Shown here: one piece after another, positions 16,134 through 25,486 of the stretch
Layout of the letters: every line of letters begins with the position of its first letter
Numbering within the stretch: position 1 is the stretch's first letter
Assembly (NCBI GenBank): GCA_902605165.1
Contig: CACLBJ010000005.1
Coordinates: forward strand, 1 to 64,000
From: an uncultured SAR86 cluster bacterium
Lineage (GTDB): Bacteria; Pseudomonadota; Gammaproteobacteria; Magnimaribacterales; D2472
Reading direction: 5' to 3'
Length of the DNA stretch: 64,000 nt
Program-made: the position numbers and the translations under genes
Notes under the pieces: model-generated
The model's input: only the letters and a program-made list of their open reading frames with translations
Database searches by the model: none
Told to the model about the DNA's origin: nothing

Positions 16134-17639
16134 ATGTCTGATATACCTAATGATGCTATGGCTGAAACATCAAGTATTCTTCCTTACGACTTCGTAAAAC
16201 AGAATAATATCTTTGGAATAGATAATAATGGCGAAATTAAGATTTATTCAACTTCAGAGCTAAGTTTTGATATTCATCAGGAGCTATTAAGGTATATAGG
16301 TAAATCATTTGAAGTAGAAATTTGTAATAGTGAGGAGTTAAATAACCTTATAACAGCAAACTTTTCTGTAATTTCTCAAAACTCAGAACTTTCAGAAGAA
16401 CTTAAAGATAATTTTGATCTTAAAACTTTTGCAGGAACAATTTCAGCTACAGAAGATCTGTTAAGTGGGAGCAACGATGCACCTATCATTAAGCTTATAA
16501 ATGGTATTTTAAGTCAGGCAATAAAGTTAAGAGCATCAGATATCCACTTTGAGCCTTATGAGGACTCTTTATCAGTGAGATACAGAATAGATGGAATACT
16601 TCAAGAAGTTATATCCCAAGATCCTAGACTCACACCATTAATAATTGCCAGACTAAAAGTAATTTCCAAACTTGATATATCTGAAAGGAGATTGCCGCAG
16701 GATGGAAGAGTTTCGTTATCTCTTGGAGATAAAAATGTTGATGTTCGTGTTTCAACTCTACCATCTACATATGGAGAAAGAATTGTATTAAGACTCTTAG
16801 ATAAACAATCAGCACAAATTAATATTAATGATCTTGGTTTACCACAAATAATACTTTCAACTTATAAGAAGTCTTTAAGTGAATCCGAAGGTATTATCTT
16901 AGTTACCGGACCAACTGGCTCAGGAAAAACTACTACTCTTTATGCTGGCCTTAGAGATCTAAGTGATTCATCTCAAAATATTCTCACTGTTGAGGATCCA
17001 ATAGAATATACCTTAAAAGGCATTGGCCAAACGCAGGTTAATCAAAAAACTGGATACTCTTTCGCTACGGGATTGCGTGCAATGCTTAGGCAAGATCCTG
17101 ATGTTGTGATGGTAGGAGAAATAAGAGACACAGAAACAGCGCAAATTGCCATACAGGCCAGTTTAACGGGCCACCTTGTACTATCAACTGTTCATACAAA
17201 TAGTGCTGTTGGTGCTATTACTAGACTCAGAGACATGGGAATAGAATCATTTTTGATATCTTCTAGTTTAAAAACAGTAATTTCTCAAAGACTTGTAAGA
17301 AGGCTATGTGATAGTTGCAAAGTTAAAACAACTATAAACAAAGATATAGCTGATTTATTTGGTTTAAAGCACAATCTTGAAGTTTATGATCATGTAGGAT
17401 GTGATGATTGTAATGGAACAGGATACAAAGGAAGGATTGCTGTTGCTGAGTGCGTAAATGTTGATAAAACCATAAAAGACATGATTCATAACGAAAAGTC
17501 AGAGAATGAGATTAATGAGTATGTGTTTAAAAACACTCCCTCAATAAATTCTTCGTGCTCGAATCTTCTTATTGAAGGTATAACATCTTGCGATGAACTA
17601 ATTAGATCTAACAATATAAAAGAAGATGCCTTCGTATAG
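16134..17639 (+). CDS. gspE: Type II secretion assembly ATPase GspE
   Basis: 501-residue cytoplasmic ATPase powering pseudopilus assembly. An N1E-like region (about 1-100) binds GspL. The C-terminal ATPase core has Walker A GPTGSGKTTT near residue 260, an Asp box VGEIRDTETAQIA, a His box (VLSTVHTN) and the arginine-rich ASDIHFEPYEDSLSVRYRIDG. A Zn tetracysteine is present: LCDSCK...GCDDCNGTGYKGR, as in GspE/PilB. Overlaps gspF by 14 nt. Confidence 0.96.
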   Translation: MSDIPNDAMAETSSILPYDFVKQNNIFGIDNNGEIKIYSTSELSFDIHQELLRYIGKSFEVEICNSEELNNLITANFSVISQNSELSEELKDNFDLKTFAGTISATEDLLSGSNDAPIIKLINGILSQAIKLRASDIHFEPYEDSLSVRYRIDGILQEVISQDPRLTPLIIARLKVISKLDISERRLPQDGRVSLSLGDKNVDVRVSTLPSTYGERIVLRLLDKQSAQININDLGLPQIILSTYKKSLSESEGIILVTGPTGSGKTTTLYAGLRDLSDSSQNILTVEDPIEYTLKGIGQTQVNQKTGYSFATGLRAMLRQDPDVVMVGEIRDTETAQIAIQASLTGHLVLSTVHTNSAVGAITRLRDMGIESFLISSSLKTVISQRLVRRLCDSCKVKTTINKDIADLFGLKHNLEVYDHVGCDDCNGTGYKGRIAVAECVNVDKTIKDMIHNEKSENEINEYVFKNTPSINSSCSNLLIEGITSCDELIRSNNIKEDAFV

Positions 17640-18819
17640 CTATAAGGCTTTTGACTCTGAAGGTTCAATTCAATCAGGATATATAAATGCCGATAGTGAA
17701 AGATCGGCAAGAAAAGAAATAAAAAGTCTTAATTTAATACCCCATAAACTTAAAAAAATAAAATCTCAAACTGCCAAAAGATATAAGATCAAAAATAAAG
17801 ATTTGGTTCTTGCTACCAGACAGATTGGCACACTCCTTGAGGCAGCTGCTCAAATTGATGAGGCTTTAAAGATGACTGCTGAACAAGTCAAAAATAAAGA
17901 TTTAAAGAATATATTATTTAATTTAAGAGATGAAATAATTCAGGGCAAAAGGCTAGGGGATGCAATGGAGGCTTACCCTCAGGTTTTTGACAATACATAT
18001 ACATCATTAATTAAAGCTGGTGATACTTCAGGAAGACTTATTGAGATGTTTAAATCTTTATCCGATTATCTTGAGGAAAGTTTATCTATTAATCAGAAGG
18101 TTCGGACTGCTTTAACATATCCATTCATTCTTTTTTCTTTTTCAATAATAGTAGTAATTTCGTTACTAACTTTTGTTATGCCGCAGGTTGTAAATCAATT
18201 CGTTAAATCAGGCGTTGATCTGCCATTGTTAACATCAGTATTAATGAATATATCTTCTAATATGATTTATATAATCCCATCTATCATACTGATATTAGGA
18301 GTTTCTTTTTTTTATTATAAGAAGTTACTAACTACTGAAAAGGCAGTAAATATTCATAGAATCTTTCTTAAAATTCCAATTTTTGGAGGATTCTTATTAA
18401 AATCTGAGACTGAGAGATTCAGTAGTACTATGTACTTATTGATGTCATCAGGGATAGTTCTAGATGATGCACTTCAAGAAACATCTCAAGTTTTGAACAA
18501 TGCTTATCTAAAAGATCGCCTTAATAAAATAATAAAGTCAGTAAAAGAAGGTTCTGATTTTTCTCGTGCTCTAACGCGCGAGCAAATATTCCCAGATATC
18601 TTTAACCAACTTATTTCCAGTGGTTACAGATCTGGCAATCTTGCACCTATGTTCAAAAAAGCTTCTGATTTTATGAAATCTGAGATTGAAACAACACGAT
18701 CAACTGTTCTATCTCTCATAGAGCCATTAATCATTATTATTATGGGTGGATTTATTCTTTTAATCGTTATGGCTATACTTATTCCTATAATGCAAATGAA
18801 CACACTAATATTAAATTAA
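17626..18819 (+). CDS. gspF: Type II secretion inner-membrane platform protein GspF
   Basis: 397 residues. Begins MPSYSYKAFDSEGSIQSGYI, the conserved GspF/PilC opening. Two homologous T2SSF domains (LVLATRQIGTLLEAAAQIDEAL and FSSTMYLLMSSGIVLDDAL) each precede membrane helices; three TM segments lie near residues 165-190, 215-235 and 365-390. The motif TYPFILFSFSIIV starts TM1. It is the inner-membrane rotor-like platform under the pseudopilus. Confidence 0.95.
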   Translation: MPSYSYKAFDSEGSIQSGYINADSERSARKEIKSLNLIPHKLKKIKSQTAKRYKIKNKDLVLATRQIGTLLEAAAQIDEALKMTAEQVKNKDLKNILFNLRDEIIQGKRLGDAMEAYPQVFDNTYTSLIKAGDTSGRLIEMFKSLSDYLEESLSINQKVRTALTYPFILFSFSIIVVISLLTFVMPQVVNQFVKSGVDLPLLTSVLMNISSNMIYIIPSIILILGVSFFYYKKLLTTEKAVNIHRIFLKIPIFGGFLLKSETERFSSTMYLLMSSGIVLDDALQETSQVLNNAYLKDRLNKIIKSVKEGSDFSRALTREQIFPDIFNQLISSGYRSGNLAPMFKKASDFMKSEIETTRSTVLSLIEPLIIIIMGGFILLIVMAILIPIMQMNTLILN

Positions 18820-18821
18820 TT

Positions 18822-19241
18822 ATGAAAAAAGGATTTACTCTAATTGAGCTCATGGCAGTAATTGTGATACTTGGCATATTAGCAACAGTCGTTGCAGTTA
18901 ATGTATCTCCTTTTCTCCAAAGAGCGAACTTAGAAAAAGTAAGAGCAGATATTTCACAAATTGAGAAAGCGCTAGAACTATATAAATTTAATGAACTGAC
19001 TTATCCCACAACAGATCAAGGAATACAGTCATTAGTTGCTCCTCCGTCAGATCTTAAACGACCATCACTCTATCCTGAAGGAGGATACATAAAGTCTTTT
19101 CCTCAAGATCCATGGGGTAGAGAATATCTTTATCTGTATCCTGGCTTAAAAAACTCATCCTATGATGTCTACACTTTAGGTGCTGATGGAGTGGAAGGAG
19201 GTACAGGTGAAAATGCAGACCTCGGTAATTGGCTTAAATAA
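18822..19241 (+). CDS. gspG: Type II secretion major pseudopilin GspG
   Basis: 139 residues. Prepilin signal MKKG/FTLIELMAVIVILGI with Glu at +5, the recognition site for GspO. The C-terminal domain carries the GspG consensus: LYKFNELTYPTTDQGIQSLV, GGYIKSFPQDPWGREYLY and a calcium-loop-like DVYTLGADGVEGG. It is the main subunit of the periplasmic pseudopilus. Confidence 0.97.
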   Translation: MKKGFTLIELMAVIVILGILATVVAVNVSPFLQRANLEKVRADISQIEKALELYKFNELTYPTTDQGIQSLVAPPSDLKRPSLYPEGGYIKSFPQDPWGREYLYLYPGLKNSSYDVYTLGADGVEGGTGENADLGNWLK

Positions 19242-19713
19242 AAAACCAGGATTTACATTAATAGAATTACTTATTGTAATTGTAATTATTGGAATAATGT
19301 CATCAATACTTCTTTTAAATACCAATATTGTTAATATTAGTAGCTCGCCTAGGACTTTAGAGGAAAGCTTTTCGGAAATTTCCCAAGAAAGCATAATTCG
19401 CGGAAAAGTTTTAGGATGGTATGCAAATACAAATGAACAGGCTATTTATGTAATAGCTAATGAAGAAACTGAAATAATCTCAAAACCCATATATAGCTAT
19501 ACCTGGAATGAATTTACTGAATTTGAAAAAGAAATAGAGACAAGCGATGGTCTTAAATTCAAGTTATCTAATGATGATTTAGATTTACCTTATATCTTAT
19601 TCTATCCATCTGGCGAAACAACAGGGGCAAAATTCACTTTTTATAACAATAATCAGAAATATAATTTTGTTCTTACTCATGGAGGAGAATTCTTAAGAAT
19701 TGATGAATTTTAA
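19213..19713 (+). CDS. gspH: Type II secretion minor pseudopilin GspH
   Basis: About 166 residues from the ATG at 19213, inside the 3' end of gspG (29-nt overlap). The prepilin site is KKPG/FTLIELLIVIVIIGIM, so the leader is longer than in GspG. An earlier ATG at 19180 would give a leader of 24 residues and is less likely. The remainder (ETEIISKPIYSYTWNEF, ending LTHGGEFLRIDEF) fits the beta-rich GspH domain. A minor tip or shaft subunit. Confidence 0.82.
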   Translation: MQTSVIGLNKKPGFTLIELLIVIVIIGIMSSILLLNTNIVNISSSPRTLEESFSEISQESIIRGKVLGWYANTNEQAIYVIANEETEIISKPIYSYTWNEFTEFEKEIETSDGLKFKLSNDDLDLPYILFYPSGETTGAKFTFYNNNQKYNFVLTHGGEFLRIDEF

Positions 19714-20065
19714 GAGAGGCTTTAGCTTAATAGAGGTTTCCGTTTCGCTTTTAATACTAAGCGTCGCTGTAATGTCGGTTTATCAAACATTAAGTTCAAC
19801 AACCTTATCAATCTTCTCTTTAGAAAATAGAGTAATTGCTAGAGAGATAGCAAATAACAGGATTTCTTTAATTAACACTCTAGAAAAACCATTTAATCAA
19901 AAAAATAGAAGCGGCTCCTTGATGTTTTATGGAGATGAGTGGGAGTGGAAAGAAACATTTAATGAAGCTCCAATGAAATCTTATATTGAATATCAAATAG
20001 AAATAACCAAAAAAGATAACACCCAAGTTATATATGAAACAAAGGGTTTTTTAAAAAAGAATTAA
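19703..20065 (+). CDS. gspI: Type II secretion minor pseudopilin GspI
   Basis: 120 residues from ATG 19703 (a TTG three bases earlier could add one residue). Prepilin site MNFKRG/FSLIEVSVSLLIL with Glu +5. Downstream ANNRISLINTLEKP recalls the A-x-N-x-x-x-x-L of GspI. Overlaps gspH by 11 nt. Forms the tip complex with GspJ and GspK. Confidence 0.88.
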   Translation: MNFKRGFSLIEVSVSLLILSVAVMSVYQTLSSTTLSIFSLENRVIAREIANNRISLINTLEKPFNQKNRSGSLMFYGDEWEWKETFNEAPMKSYIEYQIEITKKDNTQVIYETKGFLKKN

Positions 20066-20653
20066 ATGAAAAAAGGTTTCACACTTATAGAAGTATTAAT
20101 ATCTTTAGTTATTCTTTCAATAATTGCGATTGTTTCTACAAACTTTCTTCAATCATCAATTGATTTAAGGAATCAAAGCAAATCAAAAGTAGACGATATA
20201 AAAGTATTTAACTTAGGAGTGAGCACGATAAGAAGAGATCTTATGTCAGCAGTGAATTTACCTATGCGAGATAACTTCGGGAATCAGCTACCTAATTTTA
20301 TAGGTAGCAATACAGACAAAAAAATTACTTTCCTAGGTTTTATTAATAGAATTGATAGTTCGAGATCGTCTATCTCAAGAATTGAATATTTATTCGATGA
20401 TACAAAATTTATCAGAAGAGTTTACTTTACAGCAGATCCTTATGACTACGATGATCATATAGATTCAGTTATTTTCGACAATATTGAAGATATCGAAATA
20501 TCCTTTTTATCCGACAACAGATGGTTCACAGAGTGGCCTGCTGGACAAACTGCAGCATATAAAATTCCAAAACTTGTGAAAATTGAGATAAATGATAAGG
20601 ACAGAGATTTTGAAATAATTATTAATCCGAATATAGAGTATGTATACAGATAA
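20066..20653 (+). CDS. gspJ: Type II secretion minor pseudopilin GspJ
   Basis: 195 residues. Prepilin site MKKG/FTLIEVLISLVILSI. It then shows the GspJ pattern of an N-terminal helix followed by RRDLMSAVNLPMRDNFG and a late strand DNIEDIEISFLSDNRWFTEWP, which resembles the GspJ motif around a conserved W. Directly abuts gspI (0 nt) and overlaps gspK by 14 nt. Confidence 0.9.
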   Translation: MKKGFTLIEVLISLVILSIIAIVSTNFLQSSIDLRNQSKSKVDDIKVFNLGVSTIRRDLMSAVNLPMRDNFGNQLPNFIGSNTDKKITFLGFINRIDSSRSSISRIEYLFDDTKFIRRVYFTADPYDYDDHIDSVIFDNIEDIEISFLSDNRWFTEWPAGQTAAYKIPKLVKIEINDKDRDFEIIINPNIEYVYR

Positions 20654-21602
20654 TAAAAGAGGAGTAGTGTTAATCTCAGTGCTACTGATTGTTCTCATTC
20701 TTTCTGGAATAAGTGTATCTCTCGGTGAGATATTTTTTAAATCTATCAAAAGGTCAACATATATTGAATTTCAATCAACATCGATCCAGCTTCAAAGAAA
20801 TATGGAAAGTCTTGGCATAGATCTAATCGATCAAAATTTAAGATATAACAAAGGATACCTTACAAAAAATGATCAACTACTGAAGGATGAAATATTTTTT
20901 GAAAGTAATGGATTCCTTATTCGCTCTAGACTAGTAGATACATCAAATTGTTTTAACTTAAATTCATTATTAATTTCTGCCGAAAATAACAAGCTTCCTA
21001 ATGATAGATCTATCTCTGTCTTGAGTAATATATTGTTATTTCTAAATTATGAAGACAGACAAATTGATTCATTAATTGACCAGATAATTGATTGGGTTGA
21101 TTATGATGATCAGCCAAGATCAAACGGATATGAAGATTATTTTTATACAGGACCCATAAATGAACCAAGACAATATACATCCAAAAGAACTCTTTATGAT
21201 TTCTCAGAATTAAATAACTTACCAGCTTCAAGAGAGTTTAATTTAAATGATCTGAAGAAATACATATGTGTTATTCCATATTCCCAAAAAACAAATATAA
21301 ATGTAAATACACTTGAGTTAGAAGACGCTCTTGTTCTTGCTTCTTATTTAGGTATTTCAATAGATGATGCAGAATATTTGATCATGAATAACCCTATTGA
21401 TGGATTCAAAACCATTGAAGAATTCAAAGATGCATTTACAAACTACTTGCCTGATAAAAGCATGAATAATTTTTCAACTAACACAGAAAGTTTTTATTTA
21501 ATGTCTGATACGATTTATGAAAATTATACATTCAAAAGCAAATCTTTAATTACAATAGAGAAGGGAAGAGCTACTATTACAACAAGAACATATAATAACT
21601 AG
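20640..21602 (+). CDS. gspK: Type II secretion minor pseudopilin GspK
   Basis: 320 residues. Prepilin site DNKRG/VVLISVLLIVLILSG; there is no Glu at +5 (Ser instead), which is usual for GspK. Contains CFNLNSLL near residue 99 and IDQIIDWVDYDDQPRSNGYED, the conserved GspK region that caps the pseudopilus tip, and the later INVNTLELEDALVLASYLG resembling the helix-hairpin-helix-like SAM part. Ends one base before gspL starts. Confidence 0.92.
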   Translation: MYTDNKRGVVLISVLLIVLILSGISVSLGEIFFKSIKRSTYIEFQSTSIQLQRNMESLGIDLIDQNLRYNKGYLTKNDQLLKDEIFFESNGFLIRSRLVDTSNCFNLNSLLISAENNKLPNDRSISVLSNILLFLNYEDRQIDSLIDQIIDWVDYDDQPRSNGYEDYFYTGPINEPRQYTSKRTLYDFSELNNLPASREFNLNDLKKYICVIPYSQKTNINVNTLELEDALVLASYLGISIDDAEYLIMNNPIDGFKTIEEFKDAFTNYLPDKSMNNFSTNTESFYLMSDTIYENYTFKSKSLITIEKGRATITTRTYNN

Positions 21603-22709
21603 ATGAAGCAATATATTATTTCAACAAATTTTTCTTCAGATAAGCTTAATTTAGTTTGCTTTGAAGGTAATAAAAAGATTCAGGAAGAAGAAATATCTTT
21701 AATTGATTTAAAAAATAATATTGATCCTGCTTCAATAATTTATCTTCTTTTAGATAGCTCAAAGATTTCAACATTCAACTTTGAAAAAGAAGAAGGCGAA
21801 ACAAAAGATAAATATGAAGCAAGGTTCTTTGCAGATAAAGAAGATATTCTTGTAAATGATATTTCTAACCAGGAATTTTTCTCTTTCTCAGAAAATAACA
21901 ATGATTTAGTTTTTCTCATTGATAAGGAATATTATGAAGATATTCAGAATGAGCTAAGTAAACTTAATAATAAAATCTTTTTAATTCCAGAATATTTCTT
22001 GCTCGGTGAAACAGATACAGGTGTTTCAGTAAATACCAAACATAAATCATTAATTAAGCTTTCAGACGGTAGAGGATTCTCCATACCAAAAGAACACTCT
22101 AATTCTTTTTTAGAGTCTATAGCTATTGATGACCTTGAAGAAAAATCAGGAGATTTAGAGGAGTTGCAAGAACAATTTCTTGCATCAAATGACTCTAGTA
22201 TTAATTTCTTTAAATTTAGGCCGACTATTGCAAATGTTTTAAACAAATTGATGATAACTAAAAGAGATGTTATAGCTCTGTCTGCAATATTTTTAATAAT
22301 GGTTAGTTTTCCTTTTATCCAAAAAAATATCCTTCAAAGTCAAATAGATAATTATAAAAAGGAGACTCTTATAATTTTTAAAACGCTCAATCCAAGCTTT
22401 AATAGAGTGATTAACGCTCGTGCACAGATTGATCAACTTCTTGCAAATCAACAAACGCAATCTATTGAAAGATATAATTTTGATAATTCGTACTTCAAGT
22501 ATATTGATAGATTCAATTTAGATTATGTTAAATCTACTCAGATTGTAATTGAAACCCAACAACTTGTTATTGAAATTGATGATATGCCTGCTTCTCAGTT
22601 TAATCTGGCGAAAAGTTTATTTACCAACTTTGGTGTGGTTCTTATTAATGAGGAAATTAACGAGAATGGTAATAAGGTCTCAGGGAAACTTACATTCAGG
22701 TATTCATAA
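21603..22709 (+). CDS. gspL: Type II secretion protein GspL
   Basis: 368 residues. N-terminal cytoplasmic part (about 1-215) with acidic, actin-like-fold character, a single membrane helix near residues 219-238 (VIALSAIFLIMVSFPFI), and a C-terminal periplasmic ferredoxin-like part. GspL links GspE to the membrane via GspM. Sequence identity to the family is weak by eye; the call rests on this topology and the place between gspK and gspM. One base overlaps gspM. Confidence 0.8.
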   Translation: MKQYIISTNFSSDKLNLVCFEGNKKIQEEEISLIDLKNNIDPASIIYLLLDSSKISTFNFEKEEGETKDKYEARFFADKEDILVNDISNQEFFSFSENNNDLVFLIDKEYYEDIQNELSKLNNKIFLIPEYFLLGETDTGVSVNTKHKSLIKLSDGRGFSIPKEHSNSFLESIAIDDLEEKSGDLEELQEQFLASNDSSINFFKFRPTIANVLNKLMITKRDVIALSAIFLIMVSFPFIQKNILQSQIDNYKKETLIIFKTLNPSFNRVINARAQIDQLLANQQTQSIERYNFDNSYFKYIDRFNLDYVKSTQIVIETQQLVIEIDDMPASQFNLAKSLFTNFGVVLINEEINENGNKVSGKLTFRYS

Positions 22710-23164
22710 TGGATTTTTATAGAAACTTAAACGAAAGAGAGAAAAAGCTAGTACTTTTGTCTCTTGGACTTTTAGGCATCCTTTTAATTTCTTTTTTAAT
22801 TAATTCTGTATCTTCAGATTTAAGGAATGTTAAAAGAATCCATAAAAGTACTGAAAGTGATTATCTCTATGTGCTTGAGAAAGCAAATATTATTTCTGCA
22901 AATATTGAAAGTCAGAACATCAAACTTTCTGGTGTGAGTATTTATGAACACATTTCCAATAATGAGAAGCTAAAACTACTCAATCAAGAAAACATTGAGT
23001 TGAGAAATATTAATGGTAGGGAAAATCTTACCTTTACAATTTCTAGATTAGATTTGCTAGCCGATGTTGTTAACGAGCTTTCTCTTTTTTTTAATAAAAA
23101 TCCTTCTGATATAAAGATTCAAAAATCTAAACTTGATGGATATATCGTTGAAATTAATTTTTAG
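22709..23164 (+). CDS. gspM: Type II secretion protein GspM
   Basis: 151 residues: short cytoplasmic N-terminus with LNEREKKLVLLSLGLLGILL (the GspM opening: N-E-R-E-K then a membrane helix at about 14-34), then a periplasmic coil and a small ferredoxin-like domain. Last gene of the T2SS operon; no gspN follows. The 3' end at 23164 is followed by the Pho-type promoter of the permease gene. Confidence 0.8.
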   Translation: MDFYRNLNEREKKLVLLSLGLLGILLISFLINSVSSDLRNVKRIHKSTESDYLYVLEKANIISANIESQNIKLSGVSIYEHISNNEKLKLLNQENIELRNINGRENLTFTISRLDLLADVVNELSLFFNKNPSDIKIQKSKLDGYIVEINF

Positions 23165-23226
23165 ATTATTCTTATAAACAATCTTGTTACCAAACCTACT
23201 TTTTAATTAACAAAAAAGATTTATAT

Positions 23227-23244
23227 TTGTAACTTATCTGTTAC
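23227..23244 (+). promoter_or_regulatory. Pho-box-like direct repeat upstream of the PiT gene
   Basis: TTGTAAC (23227-23233) and CTGTTAC (23238-23244) are two 7-base direct repeats separated by 4 A/T-rich bases (TTAT), the spacing of the PhoB-binding Pho box. A further related heptamer, ATGTCAT, occurs at 23262-23268. The first base is 61 bases before the permease start. PhoB binding is inferred. Confidence 0.65.
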
Positions 23245-23287
23245 AAAAGATTGTTTAAATAATGTCATAAATTATATGGACTAAATT

Positions 23288-24535
23288 ATGGAAACTCTTT
23301 TTCTTGATCCTACCCTAATACTTCTAATTGCTGCTTTTGCAGGCTTCTTTATGGCTTTTGGAATTGGAGCCAATGATGTTGCAAATGCAATGGGGACTTC
23401 AGTTGGTAGCAAGGCAATAACATTTAAACAAGCAATATTAATTGCTGCTGTCTTTGAATTTCTTGGCGCTTATCTTGCTGGAGGTGAAGTTACTTCAACT
23501 ATTAGAAAAGGCATAGTTGATCCAGATCTATATGTAGGTCAAGAAAATATATTTATTATTGGAATGATGTCAGCATTACTGGCAGCTGCAACTTGGTTAC
23601 TAATTGCAAGTTCAAAAGGTTGGCCTGTTTCAACTACACACTCAATTGTTGGATCTATTGTTGGCTTTGTGATCGTTTCTGCTGGGTTTTACGCAGTATC
23701 ATGGGGAAAAGTTGGAACTATTGCTGCCAGCTGGGTTACTTCCCCAGTATTTGCAGGAACATTTTCATTCTTTATTTATCTTAGTGCAAAAAAGTTTATC
23801 TTGGATAGGAGAGACCCATCCCAGGCAGCAGTCTCATTAATTCCCATATATAGCTTTTTTGTTGCGATCATAATTGCTTTAGTAACAGCAAGAAAAGGAT
23901 TAAAGCATGTTGGCCTTCCTCTATCTGATAGTGAGGTGTTGCTAGTTACAGTTATATTTGGTGTTGTGGTTTCAATAATCACAGCCATTCTTCTCCGACT
24001 CAATAGTGAAAAAATAAGAGAATATGGAGTTGAGTCTGCATTTGCTATTTTAATGATTGTTACAGCTTCAGCTATGGCCTTTGCCCATGGATCAAATGAT
24101 GTTGCAAATGCAATTGGTCCAATGTCAGCAATTATAAGCGTTACTTCCGAAGGAGCTATTGGTGCTAAATCAGCGGTTAGTCCCTATGTTCTTCTTATCG
24201 GTGGTGCAGGTATAGTTTTTGGATTAGCGATGCTTGGTGGCCGAGTTATCAAAACTGTTGGTACAAAGATAACAACACTAACTCCTAGTTTAGGGTTTTC
24301 TGCTGAAATGGCCGCAGCATCGACAGTTGTTGCCGCAACGTACATTGGTTTTCCAATCTCGACTACTCATACACTTGTTGGAGCGGTCATAGGAGTTGGT
24401 TTAGCAAAAGGTGTATCGCATCTGGATTATTCATCCATTGGAAGAATAATCCTTTCATGGCTTGTCACCATTCCAGTGGGAGCAGCTTTAACAGCATTCT
24501 TCTTCTTTACAATTAGATTTATATTTGGAGTTTAA
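23288..24535 (+). CDS. pit: PiT-family inorganic phosphate permease
   Basis: 415 residues, about ten membrane helices. Two PiT signatures, GANDVANAMG near residue 27 and HGSNDVANAIGP near residue 266, mark the duplicated halves and the phosphate-binding site. Na+- or H+-coupled phosphate import across the inner membrane; also can carry metal phosphates. It lies downstream of a Pho-box-like repeat. This differs from E. coli PitA, which is not in the Pho regulon; Pho-controlled low-affinity PiT genes are known in some marine bacteria. Four bases before the porin gene. Confidence 0.94.
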   Translation: METLFLDPTLILLIAAFAGFFMAFGIGANDVANAMGTSVGSKAITFKQAILIAAVFEFLGAYLAGGEVTSTIRKGIVDPDLYVGQENIFIIGMMSALLAAATWLLIASSKGWPVSTTHSIVGSIVGFVIVSAGFYAVSWGKVGTIAASWVTSPVFAGTFSFFIYLSAKKFILDRRDPSQAAVSLIPIYSFFVAIIIALVTARKGLKHVGLPLSDSEVLLVTVIFGVVVSIITAILLRLNSEKIREYGVESAFAILMIVTASAMAFAHGSNDVANAIGPMSAIISVTSEGAIGAKSAVSPYVLLIGGAGIVFGLAMLGGRVIKTVGTKITTLTPSLGFSAEMAAASTVVAATYIGFPISTTHTLVGAVIGVGLAKGVSHLDYSSIGRIILSWLVTIPVGAALTAFFFFTIRFIFGV

Positions 24536-24539
24536 AATA

Positions 24540-25442
24540 ATGAGGGCCAAAAAGCTGTTTGCTTTATCCGCATTAATTTTCTTTACTTCAAATATTACAG
24601 CCAGTGTTTCATTTTATGGCAAATTAAATTTTAGTTATGAGAACGAAGATTCTGCAGAAGAATCAAATACTGATTTTGTAAATAATGCATCAAGAATTGG
24701 TATTAAAGGTAATTTTAAATTAAATGACAAATACTCATTAATTTTCCAGGCAGAGAATGAAATTGATCCCACCGATGGCAAAGCTGACGGCGAGAAGGTT
24801 TTTAAAGAGAGAAATACGTTCGTTGGTATCAAAGGTGATTTTGGTAAACTTTACGCAGGAATCTATGATTCTGCCTTAAAGTTAGGACAATTAAAAGTAG
24901 ACCTATTTAACGACACAAGAGCAGATATAAAATATATTTTACAAGGCGAAAATAGGATGAATAGCTTTGTAGGATATGAAAGTCCTGAATTAATTGAGGG
25001 CATGAAAGTAAGCTTAAACTCTATCAGCCAATCATCAGGCGACTTTTATTCTTACTCAATTACATATAAAACAGAGAATATTAATTCAGCATTATCCGTA
25101 GATAAAGATGCTAAGGGTTTTGATAGCATAAGACTTGCTTTAATGTTTGCTGTTTATAACTTTGATATTGGATTATTGCTGCAAAACTCTAAAAAGATAT
25201 CAACAAATAAAAAAGATGAAGGTCATATCTTTAGCATTAACAGAAAGCTATCTGATAAAAGTTCTATATATTTTCAAAATGCTAAATCTGATATGAAAAT
25301 AGATGATGGAGAGCAAAGATCATTTGGTTATACCTATAAGATTAATGACAAGACCAAGATTTTTATACACCAGTCTTCAAGAGAGTCTTCCAACAAAGGA
25401 AAGGTCGATTATATTTCTGTTGGAACAGAATATAAATTTTAA
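24540..25442 (+). CDS. Outer-membrane porin (Gram-negative porin type)
   Basis: 300 residues from the ATG at 24540; a frame from 24525 would overlap pit. Signal peptide ends NITAS/VSFYGKLN, followed by alternating beta-strands and a terminal aromatic (TEYKF), which is the BAM-recognition signature. The features VNNASRIGIKGNF, FVGIKGDFGKLYAGIYD are typical of general porins of the OmpC/porin_4 family. Transcribed with pit, 4 bases apart, so it may serve to bring phosphate or small phosphoesters through the outer membrane. It has no visible lysine-rich phosphate-specific loop of OprP type. Confidence 0.88.
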   Translation: MRAKKLFALSALIFFTSNITASVSFYGKLNFSYENEDSAEESNTDFVNNASRIGIKGNFKLNDKYSLIFQAENEIDPTDGKADGEKVFKERNTFVGIKGDFGKLYAGIYDSALKLGQLKVDLFNDTRADIKYILQGENRMNSFVGYESPELIEGMKVSLNSISQSSGDFYSYSITYKTENINSALSVDKDAKGFDSIRLALMFAVYNFDIGLLLQNSKKISTNKKDEGHIFSINRKLSDKSSIYFQNAKSDMKIDDGEQRSFGYTYKINDKTKIFIHQSSRESSNKGKVDYISVGTEYKF

Positions 25443-25486
25443 TTCCTTTTAATTTACTTTTTGTAACATTTGTTCATAATTGTTGT

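Noticed and set aside
25461-25478. Second complete Pho box before tetR
   Set aside because: Only the first heptamer TTGTAAC matches; the following GTTCATA does not align at the proper 4-base spacing, so I report it only as a half-site.
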